This document shows, in pieces, positions 41,466 to 50,144 of a stretch of DNA of 64,000 nt. This DNA comes from WHTB01 sp050699035 (GTDB taxonomy: Bacteria; Actinomycetota; Actinomycetes; Propionibacteriales; Nocardioidaceae): positions 1-64,000 of the forward strand of contig JBOHDE010000001.1 in the NCBI GenBank assembly GCA_050699035.1, in the 5' to 3' direction. Below the pieces are notes generated by a model that was not told the origin of the DNA, made no database searches, and saw only the letters and a program-made list of their open reading frames with translations. Positions within the stretch are counted from its first letter, which is position 1. Every line of letters begins with the position of its first letter. Made by a program: the position numbers and the translations under genes.

Positions 41466-41813
41466 TCAGCTCTGCAGCACGGCGGCCAGCGAGTCGAGGG
41501 CGCCCGGCACCAGGCTGTAGAACGACCAGACGCCCCGCTTCTCCCGGTTCAGCAGCCCGGCGTCGACCAGGATCTTCAGGTGGTGTGACACGGTGGGCTG
41601 GCTGAGGCCGACCGGCTCGGTCAGGTCGCAGACGCAGGCCTCCTGACCCTCGTACGCCGCGACCAAGGACAGCAGTCGCAGCCGGGTGGGGTCGGCGATT
41701 GCCTTCACCCGGCCGGCCAGCACGACCGCGGCCTCGGCGCCGAGTGGCTCGCGGGTCAGCGGCGCGCAGCAGTCGACGAGGCCGGTCACGGGTTCGAGCT
41801 GCAAGGTCGTCAT
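41466..41813 (-). CDS. arsR: ArsR-type As(III)-responsive repressor
   Basis: The 115-residue repressor has LAGRVKAIADPTRLRLLSLV, the helix-turn-helix GLSQPTVSHHLKILVDAG and the wing REKRGVWSFYSL. Cysteines lie at 15 and 16 (LVDCCAPL) and at 60 and 62 in the ACVCDL of the DNA-binding region. The C15/C16 pair plus a helix cysteine resembles the arsenite site known from the corynebacterial ArsR, and C-x-C in the helix that of plasmid ArsR. It is divergent from arsM, with an operator dyad between. Confidence 0.88.
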   Translation of the reverse strand: MTTLQLEPVTGLVDCCAPLTREPLGAEAAVVLAGRVKAIADPTRLRLLSLVAAYEGQEACVCDLTEPVGLSQPTVSHHLKILVDAGLLNREKRGVWSFYSLVPGALDSLAAVLQS

Positions 41814-41867
41814 CTGACCAGTATGCCTCGTGCATTGACAACCATCGATGCCCATGCTCAGGTAGAG

Positions 41868-41887
41868 ACATCGAAGATTGTCGATGT
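41868..41887 (+). promoter_or_regulatory. ArsR operator in the arsR-arsM gap
   Basis: ACATCGA (41868-41874) and TCGATGT (41881-41887) form a perfect inverted repeat around AGATTG, 15 bases before the arsM ATG. A perfect TTGACA lies at 41835-41840 and a further ATCGAT at 41844-41849. ArsR would repress both directions from this site. Confidence 0.6.
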
Positions 41888-41902
41888 GAGGAGTGCAGGG
41901 AT

Positions 41903-42670
41903 ATGACCGCAGCGGAGGTACGTGAGGACGTGCGGGCCCGGTACGCAGCAGCGGCGCGCCAGGCCGCCGACGGTCAGGGCTGTTGTGACAGCTCGTGCTG
42001 CGGAGGGAGCGCGGTCGACATCCGGTTCGGCGCCGGGCTGTACGCCGCGGCCGAGACCGACGACGTCCCGGCGGAGGCTCTGCTGGCCAGCCTCGGGTGC
42101 GGCAACCCGATGGCCGTCGCCGACCTGAAGGACGGCGAGCGGGTGCTCGACCTCGGGTCGGGTGGCGGCATCGACGTACTCCTGTCCGCGAAGCGGGTCG
42201 GGGCCGGCGGTTTCGCCTACGGACTGGACATGACCGACGAGATGCTCGACCTGGCGCGGACGAACGCCGCCAAGGCCGGCGCGGAGAACGTCGCTTTCGT
42301 GAAGGGGACGATCGAGGACGTGCCACTGCCGGATGCCGCCGTCGACGTCGTGATCTCCAACTGTGTGGTCAACCTGTCCACCGACAAGCCCGCTGTGCTG
42401 GCCGAGATGTTCCGGGTGCTGGTGCCCGGCGGGCGGATCGGGATCTCCGACGTGGTCGCCGAGGACCACCTCACCCCTGAGCAGCGGGCCGAGCGAGGCT
42501 CGTACGTCGGCTGTATCGCCGGTGCGCTGTCCCGGGCGGAGTACCTCGACGGGCTGGCTGCGGCCGGGTTCGTCGACACCGAGGTGACGTTCACGCACGA
42601 AGCGGCCGACAGCATGCATGCCGCGATCGTCCGGGCGACCAAGCCCGCCGGGCCAGATACGACTGGCTGA
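41903..42670 (+). CDS. arsM: Arsenite methyltransferase
   Basis: The 255-residue enzyme has a cysteine-rich N-terminus (QGCCDSSCCGG), the SAM-binding motif VLDLGSGGGIDVLLSAKRVG, the acceptor-site Cys in ISNCVVNLSTDKPAVL, and GCIAGALSRAEYLDGL. These are the three conserved arsenic-binding cysteine positions of ArsM. It methylates As(III) with SAM, giving methylated and volatile species. Divergent arsR controls it. No ars transporter is adjacent. Confidence 0.9.
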   Translation: MTAAEVREDVRARYAAAARQAADGQGCCDSSCCGGSAVDIRFGAGLYAAAETDDVPAEALLASLGCGNPMAVADLKDGERVLDLGSGGGIDVLLSAKRVGAGGFAYGLDMTDEMLDLARTNAAKAGAENVAFVKGTIEDVPLPDAAVDVVISNCVVNLSTDKPAVLAEMFRVLVPGGRIGISDVVAEDHLTPEQRAERGSYVGCIAGALSRAEYLDGLAAAGFVDTEVTFTHEAADSMHAAIVRATKPAGPDTTG

Positions 42671-42849
42671 CGGGAGTCCTCGTCGGCCGGAACACGACAT
42701 CGCGGTCCGACGGCGGTCGGTGAGCAGCACTTCGTTCACGTCGCGGCGATGCTGCCGCCACCTGGTGGCGGCCAGCCACAGGTGTCAGACGAAGAGTGCG
42801 GAATAGCGCACGAATTGTCTGACAGCTGCGAGCGGGATGAGCGGCGGGC

Positions 42850-44598
42850 TCAGTCCCGGGTCGCGAGGAACTGGGTGGCCGCCAGCTCGCCGTAGAGCGG
42901 GTCGGCCGCCACCAGCTCCTGATGCGTCCCGACGGACCTGATCTCGCCCGCGTCCATCACGATGATCCGGTCCGCCGTGGTGACGGTCGACAGCCGGTGC
43001 GCGACCACCAGCACGGTCGTCGTCGCGGCGATGTCGGCGATCGTCTCGCGGAGCGCGGACTCGTTGACGGCGTCGAGCTGTGAGGTCGCCTCGTCCAACA
43101 GCAGCAGCCGGGGCTCGCGCAACAAGGCGCGGGCCACGGCCACCCGCTGGCGCTCCCCGCCCGACAGTTTCACCCCGCGGTGGCCGACCGTCGTGTCGAG
43201 CCCGGCGGGCAGGGCCGCGACCATGCTGTCGAGCCTGGTGGTACGGAGGGCCTGGGCCAGTTGCTCGTCGGTCGCGTCGGGAGCGCCGAAACGGAGGTTC
43301 TCCGCCAGCGTGCCGGACAGCACCGGCGCGTCCTGCTCGACGTACCCGATGGCTGCTCGGAGCCGCGCCAACGGCCACTGCGCCACGTCTGTCCCGTCGA
43401 CCAGGAGATGACCGGCCTCCACGTCGTAGAACCGCTCGAGCAGCGAGAACACGGTCGTTTTCCCGGCGCCGGACGGGCCGACGATAGCGGTCATCCCGCC
43501 CGCTGGCAGGCAGAAGCTGACCTGACGGTGCACCAGTGGCAGGCCGACCCGGTAGCGGAAGTCGACCCGGCGGAACTCCACAGTGGCCGGCCCGGTGCGC
43601 ACCGGGAAGACCGCGGCGTGAGGCGGGTCGGCCTCGACCGGGAGACGCTGGACCTCCAGGATCCGGGTGACCGCGGCCGCGCCGCTCTGGTACTCGGTGA
43701 CCGCGCCGCTGACCGCATTCGCGGGCGGCATCAGGTAGTAGATGTAGAGCAGGAACGCCACCAGGGTCGCGACGTCGATCTGTCCGGCGGCGACCCGGCC
43801 GCCGCCGACGCTGAGCACGGCGAGGAAGGCGCCCTGCACGGCGAGTCCGGCGGTGTTGCCGGCCAGCGCCGACCACTTGGCGGCCCGGATCGAGGCGGCG
43901 AAGGAGGTCGAGGCGGCGTGGTGCAGGCGCGCCGTCTCGCGGGCCTCGGCGCCCGACGCCTTCACCGTGCGGAACGCGCCGAACACCCGCTCGAGCACCG
44001 CGCCGAGGGCACCGACGGCCTCCCGGGCGTGCCGGGCGGCCCGACCGATCCGCGGCACGACGAACCCGATGACGACCACCGCGGCGGCCAGTGCCGCCAG
44101 GGTCACCAGGAACAGCACCGGGTCGAGGAAGCCCATCATGGCGAGCGTGGCGACCAGTGTGATCGACCCGGTCACGCCGCCGACGAAGGTGTCGGTCACG
44201 ACGCCGCGCAGCATGTCGGCGTCGGCGGTGACCCGTGTCATCAGGTCGCCCGGCTCGGTCTCCTCCACCGCGAACAGCCGCAGCCGGAGCAGCCGCTCGA
44301 CCAGCAGGTGCCTGGCGTCGAGCACGACCGACTCCGCCGCGCGTTCGAGTACGTACGACCCGGTCGCCCCGATCCCCGCGTTGGCGAGCACCAGCGCGCT
44401 CATGGCCAGGATCAGTCCGCCCACCGGCCGGTCCGCGCCGAGGCGTCCGATCAGCTCCCGTACGACGAGTGGCAAGGCCAGGCCGGTCGCGGCGGTGGCC
44501 AGGCTGAGGACCGCACCCGCGATCAGGGCGGGCAGGTGCGGCCGCAGGTACACCACCATCGCGGCCGCGGGTGATACTCGTACGGCCGCCGGGGTCAT
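42850..44598 (-). CDS. ABC exporter, fused membrane and ATPase half-transporter
   Basis: The 582-residue half-transporter has six membrane helices (residues 15-300). The nucleotide-binding domain follows with Walker A GPSGAGKT, signature [15 protein letters not shown], and Walker [13 protein letters not shown]. The H-loop is VVAHRLSTV. It should work as a homodimer, exporting a drug or lipid-like compound. The start overlaps the upstream membrane gene by 4 bp. It is the last of a three-gene operon that begins at 45348. Confidence 0.88.
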   Translation of the reverse strand: MTPAAVRVSPAAAMVVYLRPHLPALIAGAVLSLATAATGLALPLVVRELIGRLGADRPVGGLILAMSALVLANAGIGATGSYVLERAAESVVLDARHLLVERLLRLRLFAVEETEPGDLMTRVTADADMLRGVVTDTFVGGVTGSITLVATLAMMGFLDPVLFLVTLAALAAAVVVIGFVVPRIGRAARHAREAVGALGAVLERVFGAFRTVKASGAEARETARLHHAASTSFAASIRAAKWSALAGNTAGLAVQGAFLAVLSVGGGRVAAGQIDVATLVAFLLYIYYLMPPANAVSGAVTEYQSGAAAVTRILEVQRLPVEADPPHAAVFPVRTGPATVEFRRVDFRYRVGLPLVHRQVSFCLPAGGMTAIVGPSGAGKTTVFSLLERFYDVEAGHLLVDGTDVAQWPLARLRAAIGYVEQDAPVLSGTLAENLRFGAPDATDEQLAQALRTTRLDSMVAALPAGLDTTVGHRGVKLSGGERQRVAVARALLREPRLLLLDEATSQLDAVNESALRETIADIAATTTVLVVAHRLSTVTTADRIIVMDAGEIRSVGTHQELVAADPLYGELAATQFLATRD

Positions 44599-45071
44599 GG
44601 GGTCTCGACGTACTCGGACCGGTCGACAGGTGAGTACAGGGGGCACCAGATCGCGTCCCGTCGCCGCAGGACGAGGTTCGGCAGGGCGAGCACCTCGCAG
44701 CCGTCGTACCCGCGGGCCGACGCCAACAGCATGGAGAGCCCGAAGAACACGAAGATGCTCCCCCCGTCGACCGGGGTGACGAAGGTGAGCGCCGTGCCGA
44801 CCACGACCACGGTCAGGATGACCACGGCCGCGACGGCGATCTGGGTGCCGGACCAGGCGGCGCGGGCGCGTGCCTTCGTCGCCGTCGAGCCCAGGACTGC
44901 GTTGATGCCCAGTGCGGCGGCAACGGCCACAGCGGGCAACACGACGAGGGCGGCGGCGAGGTCCCACGACCCGACGCCCATCGTCGCGACCGCGAACACC
45001 GTGATCGCGACGCCGATGACGGCCCGGGCGGCGGTCCCGACCGGTCCGATGGTGCGGTCAGTCGTGGTCAT
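44595..45071 (-). CDS. Membrane protein of the ABC exporter operon, unrecognised
   Basis: The 158-residue product has about four helices ([70 protein letters not shown]) and a soluble tail with [20 protein letters not shown]. Two cysteines in the tail could pair. It overlaps both neighbours, 14 bp upstream and 4 bp downstream. The function is unknown but must be tied to the exporter. Confidence 0.7.
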   Translation of the reverse strand: MTTTDRTIGPVGTAARAVIGVAITVFAVATMGVGSWDLAAALVVLPAVAVAAALGINAVLGSTATKARARAAWSGTQIAVAAVVILTVVVVGTALTFVTPVDGGSIFVFFGLSMLLASARGYDGCEVLALPNLVLRRRDAIWCPLYSPVDRSEYVETP

Positions 45072-45348
45072 GGCGTACCCCCTGGTGTCGTTCGAGAGCG
45101 ATGCAGATCTGGGCCGCGCTCGGCAGGTCGAGCCGGCAGCCCGAGCCGGCGCTGATCGCGGTGTCCAAGACGTCGGCGCCGTCGACCGTCAGGGTCGGTG
45201 ACAGCACGCCGCCGTCGCGGTGCTCGCGGAGGTCCCAGGCGCCGACGGCCCGTTGCAGGCAGGCGAGCAGCCGCTGCCGCACCAGCGGCGCGTTGGGGCA
45301 GTCGTGGTCGTACCAGAGGTCGATCCGCGTCGGGCTGAGCGGCTCCAT
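45058..45348 (-). CDS. Thioredoxin-fold-like small protein, first gene of the exporter operon
   Basis: The 96-residue protein reads IDLWYDHDCPNAPLVRQRLL, then SPTLTVDGADVLD. This is a beta-alpha-beta unit with one Cys where thioredoxins have C-x-x-C, as in small thioredoxin-like proteins near mercury or metal genes. The cis-Pro strand (SPTLTVDG) is kept. ATG 45348 lies six bases after TACGGT, suggesting a leaderless mRNA. Its role with the exporter may be in metal or thiol handling, which is inference. Confidence 0.65.
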   Translation of the reverse strand: MEPLSPTRIDLWYDHDCPNAPLVRQRLLACLQRAVGAWDLREHRDGGVLSPTLTVDGADVLDTAISAGSGCRLDLPSAAQICIALERHQGVRHDHD

Positions 45349-45354
45349 GCCCTG

Positions 45355-45386
45355 ACCGTAAACATTGCAGTGCGGTGCAAGGTCAA
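45355..45386 (-). promoter_or_regulatory. MerR-type promoter of the exporter operon
   Basis: On the minus strand TTGACC (45386-45381) and TACGGT (45360-45355) are 20 bp apart, the long spacing of MerR-controlled promoters. The spacer carries the dyad TTGCA-N6-TGCAA (45380-45365). The -10 ends six bases before the ATG, fitting a leaderless start. No MerR gene is near. Confidence 0.45.
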
Positions 45387-45517
45387 GTGATGCCCAGCCC
45401 ACCCCCACTCGCGGGGCGAAGAAGCGGCGGCGCCATGTCGAAACCCGCACGGCAGCTTCTACGTCCATAGTGAGAAGCGCATCGGGCGCATCGCCAGGTC
45501 CATCGAAAGGAAGCATC

Positions 45518-45883
45518 ATGTTCGAGCACACCAAGGCATTCAGCGGGTTCTCCGTGGACGACATCCCCGCGGCGAAGCAGTTCTACAGCGAGACGCTCGG
45601 TCTGCGAGTGTCCGAGGAGTACGGGATGCTCAGCCTGCACATCGCCGGCGACCGGGACACCCTGGTGTATCCCAAGGAGGACCACACACCGGCGTCGTTC
45701 ACGATCCTCAACTTTCCGGTCGACGACATCGACTCGGCCGTCGAGCAGCTCGCGGCCCGCGGGATCGTCTTCGAGAAGTACGACGGGGTCGACGACAAGG
45801 GGGTCATGCGCGAGTACGGACCGGCGATCGCCTGGTTCAAGGACCCGGCCGGCAACATCCTCTCCGTACTCCAGGAAGACTGA
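45518..45883 (+). CDS. VOC (glyoxalase/bleomycin-resistance) family protein
   Basis: The 121-residue protein has [20 protein letters not shown] and [19 protein letters not shown] for the two VOC units, and [13 protein letters not shown] at the end, a typical metal-strand. GAAAGGAAG lies six bases before the ATG. It has no operon partner. The ligand is unknown, and similar proteins confer resistance or act as isomerases. Confidence 0.83.
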   Translation: MFEHTKAFSGFSVDDIPAAKQFYSETLGLRVSEEYGMLSLHIAGDRDTLVYPKEDHTPASFTILNFPVDDIDSAVEQLAARGIVFEKYDGVDDKGVMREYGPAIAWFKDPAGNILSVLQED

Positions 45884-45897
45884 GCGAGGGCGCGAAC

Positions 45898-45937
45898 GGT
45901 GACCGGGCCCGCTCGTCACGACCGGTCCCCGGTCACC
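45898..45937. terminator. Hairpin between convergent VOC and HxlR genes
   Basis: GGTGACCGGG (45898-45907) and CCCGGTCACC (45928-45937) form a 10-bp perfect stem with a 20-base loop, just after the VOC stop and just before the end of the convergent regulator gene. It could terminate transcription in both directions. There is no T-run. Confidence 0.5.
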
Positions 45938-45939
45938 CG

Positions 45940-46614
45940 TCACCCGGTCGTTCGGGCGTCAGCCGGGCGGGGCGGGGCGAGGGCTTGCAGCAGGCGCTCG
46001 ACCGCATCCGCGTCACCGGTGAGCGTGAGCTGCTCGCCGGCCGTCGCGTCGCTGAGTCGCCGGTAGTGCGTGACCAGGGACGCGAACGTCCGGGCGTCGG
46101 TCTCGATCACCGCGTCCGGCTCGGGTGCGTCGCCGCGGGCGACAGTGATGCGACGGTCAGCGACGCGGACGACGAAGATGTGCTCGTCAATGCGCAGCTC
46201 GTACGTGGCGTTCAGATCCCGGCTCGACTCCGGGTCGAAGCTGCTGCGCAGCGCGAGCATGAGTGCGTCGACGCTGGCTCCGGCGGTGAGATCCCGCAGC
46301 GGTGAGCGTCCACCCCAGCGGGCGAGGTGGAGCAGGACCGGCTCGAGTTCGAGGCCCCACTCGGTGAGCTCATAGACCGAGGAGCCCGCGGGCGGGGCGA
46401 GTTTGCGGCGGCGCACGACCTCAGCCTGTTCGAGCTCACGAAGGCGCTGTGACAGCACGTTCGGACTTGCCTGCGGGAGTCCGGCGCGCAGGTCGGTGAA
46501 CCGCTTCGGGCCGAGCAGCAGCTCGCGGACGATGAGCAGCGCCCAGCGTTCGCCGACGAGGTCCAGCGCATGTGCTGCGGAGCACGACTGGCGGTAGGTG
46601 CGTGTGGTCGCCAC
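45940..46614 (-). CDS. HxlR-family regulator with C-terminal SCP2-like domain
   Basis: The 224-residue regulator has the HxlR helix-turn-helix (CSAAHALDLVGERWALLIVR; PKRFTDLRAGLPQASPNVLS). A C-terminal domain of about 90 residues reads SSFDPESSRDLNATYELRID, then RRLSDATAGEQLTLTGDADA, as in SCP2-like ligand pockets. The fusion is a common form of HxlR. It is divergent from an MFS pump, with three TAGTC half-sites between them, so it probably represses the pump and itself in response to a hydrophobic ligand. Confidence 0.85.
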   Translation of the reverse strand: MATTRTYRQSCSAAHALDLVGERWALLIVRELLLGPKRFTDLRAGLPQASPNVLSQRLRELEQAEVVRRRKLAPPAGSSVYELTEWGLELEPVLLHLARWGGRSPLRDLTAGASVDALMLALRSSFDPESSRDLNATYELRIDEHIFVVRVADRRITVARGDAPEPDAVIETDARTFASLVTHYRRLSDATAGEQLTLTGDADAVERLLQALAPPRPADARTTG

Positions 46615-46638
46615 ATCCGTAGCCTATCAGTGGCGATC

Positions 46639-46686
46639 CTAGTCTTGAGATTCATGATTGCTTGTTAGGACTAGTAAGTATTAGTC
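46639..46686. promoter_or_regulatory. HxlR operator sites between regulator and MFS gene
   Basis: CTAGTC (46639-46644), GACTAG (46669-46674) and TAGTC (46682-46686) are spaced so that GACTA-N8-TAGTC (46669-46686) is a perfect 18-bp inverted repeat and CTAGTC-N24-GACTAG a wider one. They fill the gap between the divergent genes. Confidence 0.5.
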
Positions 46687-46720
46687 TGCAACCAACACGA
46701 GTGTGGGGTGGAGGCGCGGC

Positions 46721-48166
46721 ATGGGTGAGCGAAACGGAAGTCCGGCGACGTCGAGGTCGGCGCAGGGATGGGTGCTGGCCCTGGCGTCGGTGGCGTCGTT
46801 CATGCTGGCGCTGGACGCGCTGGTAGTGGCCACCTCGCTGACAGCGATCCGGCTCGACCTTGGCGCCACGATCGAGGGGCTGGGGTGGGCCGCGAACGCC
46901 TACAACGTGAGCTTCGCGGTGCTGCTCATGACGGGCGCGGCACTTGGCGACCGCTTCGGGCGCCGGCGGATGTACGTCGCCGGGCTCGTGCTGTTCGCGA
47001 TGGCGTCCGCGGCGTGCGCGCTGTCGCCCGACATCGGCTGGCTGATCGCGGCTCGCGCCGTGCAGGGGGTGGGCGCGGCGGTGGTGGCACCGCTAGCCCT
47101 GACGCTGCTGAGCGCGGCGTTCCCACCTGAGCGGCGGGGCCGGGCGCTGGGGATCGTCGCGGGCCTTGCGGGCCTCGCGACGTTCAGCGGCCCGTTCGTC
47201 GGCGGCGCGATCGCCGAGGGCCTGGCCTGGCAGTGGATCTTCTGGCTCAACGTCCCGATCGGTCTGTTCGCCGCATTCCTGGCGCATCGCCGGATCGGGG
47301 AGAGTGTCGGACCGAACAGCAGCCTCGACCTCGGTGGCCTCACGTTGGTGACGGCGGGCGTGCTCGGGGTGGTCTGGGGGCTCGCCCGGGGGCATGTCGC
47401 CGGGTGGGGGAGCCTCGAGGTCTTGACGTCGCTGGTCGCCGGGGTGCTGCTGCTCACCGCCTTCGGTGCGTGGGAGCGGCACGCAGCCGCGCCGATGCTG
47501 CCGCTGCGGCTCTTCCGCAGTTCGGCCTTCACCGCGGGCAACGTGGCGAACTTCTGTCTCTGGGGTTCGCTGTACGGGTTCCTTTTCCTCACCGCGCAGT
47601 ATCTGCAGACCGCGCTCGGCCACGGCCCGCTCGGCGCCGGACTGCGGCTGATGGCCTGCACCAGCGCGCTGATCCTCGTCGCCCCGCTCGCCGGCGCCCT
47701 GGCCGACCGTTTCGGTGAGCGGCGCTTCATGGTTGGCGGCCTGCTCCTGCAGACGACCGGCATGGCTTCGCTCGCACTGATCGCCGACGCCGACCTCGCC
47801 TTCTCCCTGATGGTGCTGCCGCTCGTCGTCGGCGGGATCGGGGTGTCGATGGGCATCCCAACGGCCCAGCGCGCTGTTGTCGGGGCGGTCACCGCCGCCG
47901 AGGTCGGCCAGGCGTCCGGCGTCGTCACCACGCTGCGCGTCCTGGGCGGCGCATTCGGCATCGCGACGCTCACCGCGGTCTTCGCGGGCACCGGCGGCCT
48001 CGCCTCCTCGGCGGCGTTCGCCGACGGGTTCGCCCCCGCGATCGCCGTCGCCGCGGCGCTGGCGTTCGTGGGCGCGATCGCGGCCCTCTGGCTTCCCGGA
48101 CGCACGCCCGGCGCCCGACCCCTCTCCACACCCACCATCGAGCAGGCCGCGGGAGTGACCACATGA
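46721..48166 (+). CDS. MFS multidrug-type transporter (DHA2, 14-helix)
   Basis: The 481-residue protein has the DHA2 features: DALVVATSLTAIRLDLGA in helix 1, then GDRFGRRRMYVAGLVLF, and motif C in helix 5 (GPFVGGAIAEGLAWQWIFW). There are fourteen hydrophobic segments. Such pumps expel drugs or dyes with protons. GGAGG is six bases before ATG 46721. The next gene overlaps the stop (ATGA). HxlR is the likely repressor. Confidence 0.88.
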   Translation: MGERNGSPATSRSAQGWVLALASVASFMLALDALVVATSLTAIRLDLGATIEGLGWAANAYNVSFAVLLMTGAALGDRFGRRRMYVAGLVLFAMASAACALSPDIGWLIAARAVQGVGAAVVAPLALTLLSAAFPPERRGRALGIVAGLAGLATFSGPFVGGAIAEGLAWQWIFWLNVPIGLFAAFLAHRRIGESVGPNSSLDLGGLTLVTAGVLGVVWGLARGHVAGWGSLEVLTSLVAGVLLLTAFGAWERHAAAPMLPLRLFRSSAFTAGNVANFCLWGSLYGFLFLTAQYLQTALGHGPLGAGLRLMACTSALILVAPLAGALADRFGERRFMVGGLLLQTTGMASLALIADADLAFSLMVLPLVVGGIGVSMGIPTAQRAVVGAVTAAEVGQASGVVTTLRVLGGAFGIATLTAVFAGTGGLASSAAFADGFAPAIAVAAALAFVGAIAALWLPGRTPGARPLSTPTIEQAAGVTT

Positions 48167-48960
48167 GCGACAGTCCGATCCTGCTCACGGCGATGGTCGT
48201 CCTCGCCTGCCTCGCGCTGCCGCTCGCCGTCGGTGCCGTGCTCCACCGCGGCGCGCGCGCCGCCGGTTTCGGGCACCGGCGGGCGAGCCGACTCGGGTGG
48301 ACCGCCGGGCTCGTACTCGCCGCCTGGCTGGCCGTGACCGCAGCCGTAGCCGGCGCCGGTCTGTACGCCACCGATCCCTGGCTGGGCGTCGGCGTGGCGG
48401 CTCCGCTGGTATTGGGTCTGCTCGCCCTGCGCCTGTCCACGGTCACGGCCGCCCTCAGCGACGCCCGCACGCCCGCGGCGCTGGCCGCGGTCCAGGCTGT
48501 CCGCGTCGTGGGCGTCGTGTTCCTCGCGCTGCTCGCGCTGGACCGCCTCCCGCCAGGCTTCGCCGTTCCTGCCGGGATCGGTGACGTCCTGGTGGGGCTG
48601 CTGGCACCGGTCGTCGGCTACGCCCTATGGCGCCGGCAGTCCCGGCGAGGGCTCGGCATCGCGTTCAACGCCTTGGGACTCCTCGACCTCGTCGTCGCCA
48701 TCCCGCTCGGCCTGCTGCATGCCCCCGGACGGCTTCAGCTGATCGTCACCGAGCCCACGGCCGGGATCATGGGCATGTTCCCGATGGCGCTGATCCCCAC
48801 GTTCGTGGTGCCGTTGGCGATCCTGCTGCATGTCGCCTCGTTGCGGCTTCTCGTTGGTTCGGGCCGGCCCGACTCGGACGGTGTCGTGGTTGGCGTGCTG
48901 CGTCACGCTCGGTCCGGGTCTCACCCGGGCGCGAGTCGCGCAGCGCGGGACTCGAGGTAG
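48163..48960 (+). CDS. Polytopic membrane protein, partner of the MFS pump
   Basis: The 265-residue product has about seven helices (ILLTAMVVLACLALPLAVGA; WLAVTAAVAGAGLYA; VRVVGVVFLALLAL; LGLLDLVVAIPLGLLHA; MALIPTFVVPLAILLHVA). It has no motif I recognise. Translational coupling with the pump suggests a common role. Its C-terminus overlaps the end of the convergent sigma factor gene by 40 bp. Confidence 0.75.
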   Translation: MSDSPILLTAMVVLACLALPLAVGAVLHRGARAAGFGHRRASRLGWTAGLVLAAWLAVTAAVAGAGLYATDPWLGVGVAAPLVLGLLALRLSTVTAALSDARTPAALAAVQAVRVVGVVFLALLALDRLPPGFAVPAGIGDVLVGLLAPVVGYALWRRQSRRGLGIAFNALGLLDLVVAIPLGLLHAPGRLQLIVTEPTAGIMGMFPMALIPTFVVPLAILLHVASLRLLVGSGRPDSDGVVVGVLRHARSGSHPGASRAARDSR

Positions 48961-50144
48961 CGCTGCTCCGGGACGCTCAACGTGTGCCGAGCGGCCAGCT
49001 GATAGTGGGTGCGGGCGCCGTCCAGGTCACCCGCGGTGTCGAGCAGGTGCGCGCGGACGGCGTCGACCCGGTAGTGCCCGGCGAGCGCGGGGTCGGCCTC
49101 CGCCTCGGCGAGCTGGCGCAGGCCGGCCTCGGGGCCGTGCACCATGGCGACTGCGACGATCCGGTTGAGGCTGACCATCGGTCCGGGCGCGATGCTGCCG
49201 AGCAGCTCGTACAGGGTGAGGATCTGCGGCCAGTCGGTGTCGTCGGCGTGACCCGCCTCACCGTGTACGGCGGCGATGGCCGCCTGCAGCTGGTACGGGC
49301 CGATCGGTGCGCTGGCCAGCGTCTCGGTGATCAGCGCGACGCCCTCGGCGATCGCCTCGGCGTCCCACCGGCTACGGTCCTGCTCGGCCAGCGGGACCAG
49401 GTCACCGTCGGGGTTGGTCCGGGCCGGGCGGCGGGCGTCGGTGAGCAGCATCAGGGCGAGCAGCCCGGCGACCTCACCGTCGTCCGGCAGCCGGTCCCGC
49501 AGCTGGCGGGTCAGCCGGATCGCCTCGGCGGTCAGCTCGACGCGGTGCAGCGCCGACCCGGAGCTGGCGGTGTAGCCCTCGTTGAAGATCAGGTACAGGA
49601 CGCGCAGCACGGCGGCCATCCGCTCGGCGCGTTCGGACTCCGGAGGCATCCGGAAGTGGGCGCCGCTGGACTTGATCCGCTGCTTGGCCCGGCTGATCCG
49701 CTGACCCACCGTCGCCTCCGGGACCAACAGGGCGCGGGCGATCTCGGCCGTACTCAGCCCGCCGACCGCGCGCAGGGTCAGTGCGACCTGGGAGACCAGC
49801 GTGAGCGAGGGGTGACAGCACAGCAGCAGCAAGGTGAGGGTGTCGTCGACGGCGGGTACGGGGTCGGGGTCCGGTGGCGCCATTGCGGCGGCGGCCGACT
49901 CCCGGCGCCGGCGGGCCGTATCGCCGCGCCAGAGCTCGATCCGCCGCCGGGAGGCGACCGTGATCAGCCAGCCCTTCGGGTTGTCCGGCACTCCGTCGGT
50001 CGGCCACTGGACCGCCGCCGCCAGCAGGGCCTCCTGGACGGCGTCCTCGCAGGTGTCGAAGCCGCCGTGGCGCCGGACCAGGGCGCCGAGGACCTGCGGC
50101 GCCAGGTCACGCAGCAGGTCCTCGACCTCGGGCGCCGTCCTCAC
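48921..50144 (-). CDS. ECF42-type sigma factor, third copy
   Basis: The 407-residue product starts at GTG 50144, overlapping the DGPF stop. Region 2 is FDTCEDAVQEALLAAAVQW and NPKGWLITVASRRRIEL; region 4 is VGGLSTAEIARALLVPEATV. The ECF42 extension has YLIFNEGYTASSG and TPR-like helices, ending SVPEQRYLESRAARLAPG. This is closest to the group norm of the three copies in the window. No anti-sigma gene is adjacent. Confidence 0.88.
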   Translation of the reverse strand: MRTAPEVEDLLRDLAPQVLGALVRRHGGFDTCEDAVQEALLAAAVQWPTDGVPDNPKGWLITVASRRRIELWRGDTARRRRESAAAAMAPPDPDPVPAVDDTLTLLLLCCHPSLTLVSQVALTLRAVGGLSTAEIARALLVPEATVGQRISRAKQRIKSSGAHFRMPPESERAERMAAVLRVLYLIFNEGYTASSGSALHRVELTAEAIRLTRQLRDRLPDDGEVAGLLALMLLTDARRPARTNPDGDLVPLAEQDRSRWDAEAIAEGVALITETLASAPIGPYQLQAAIAAVHGEAGHADDTDWPQILTLYELLGSIAPGPMVSLNRIVAVAMVHGPEAGLRQLAEAEADPALAGHYRVDAVRAHLLDTAGDLDGARTHYQLAARHTLSVPEQRYLESRAARLAPG

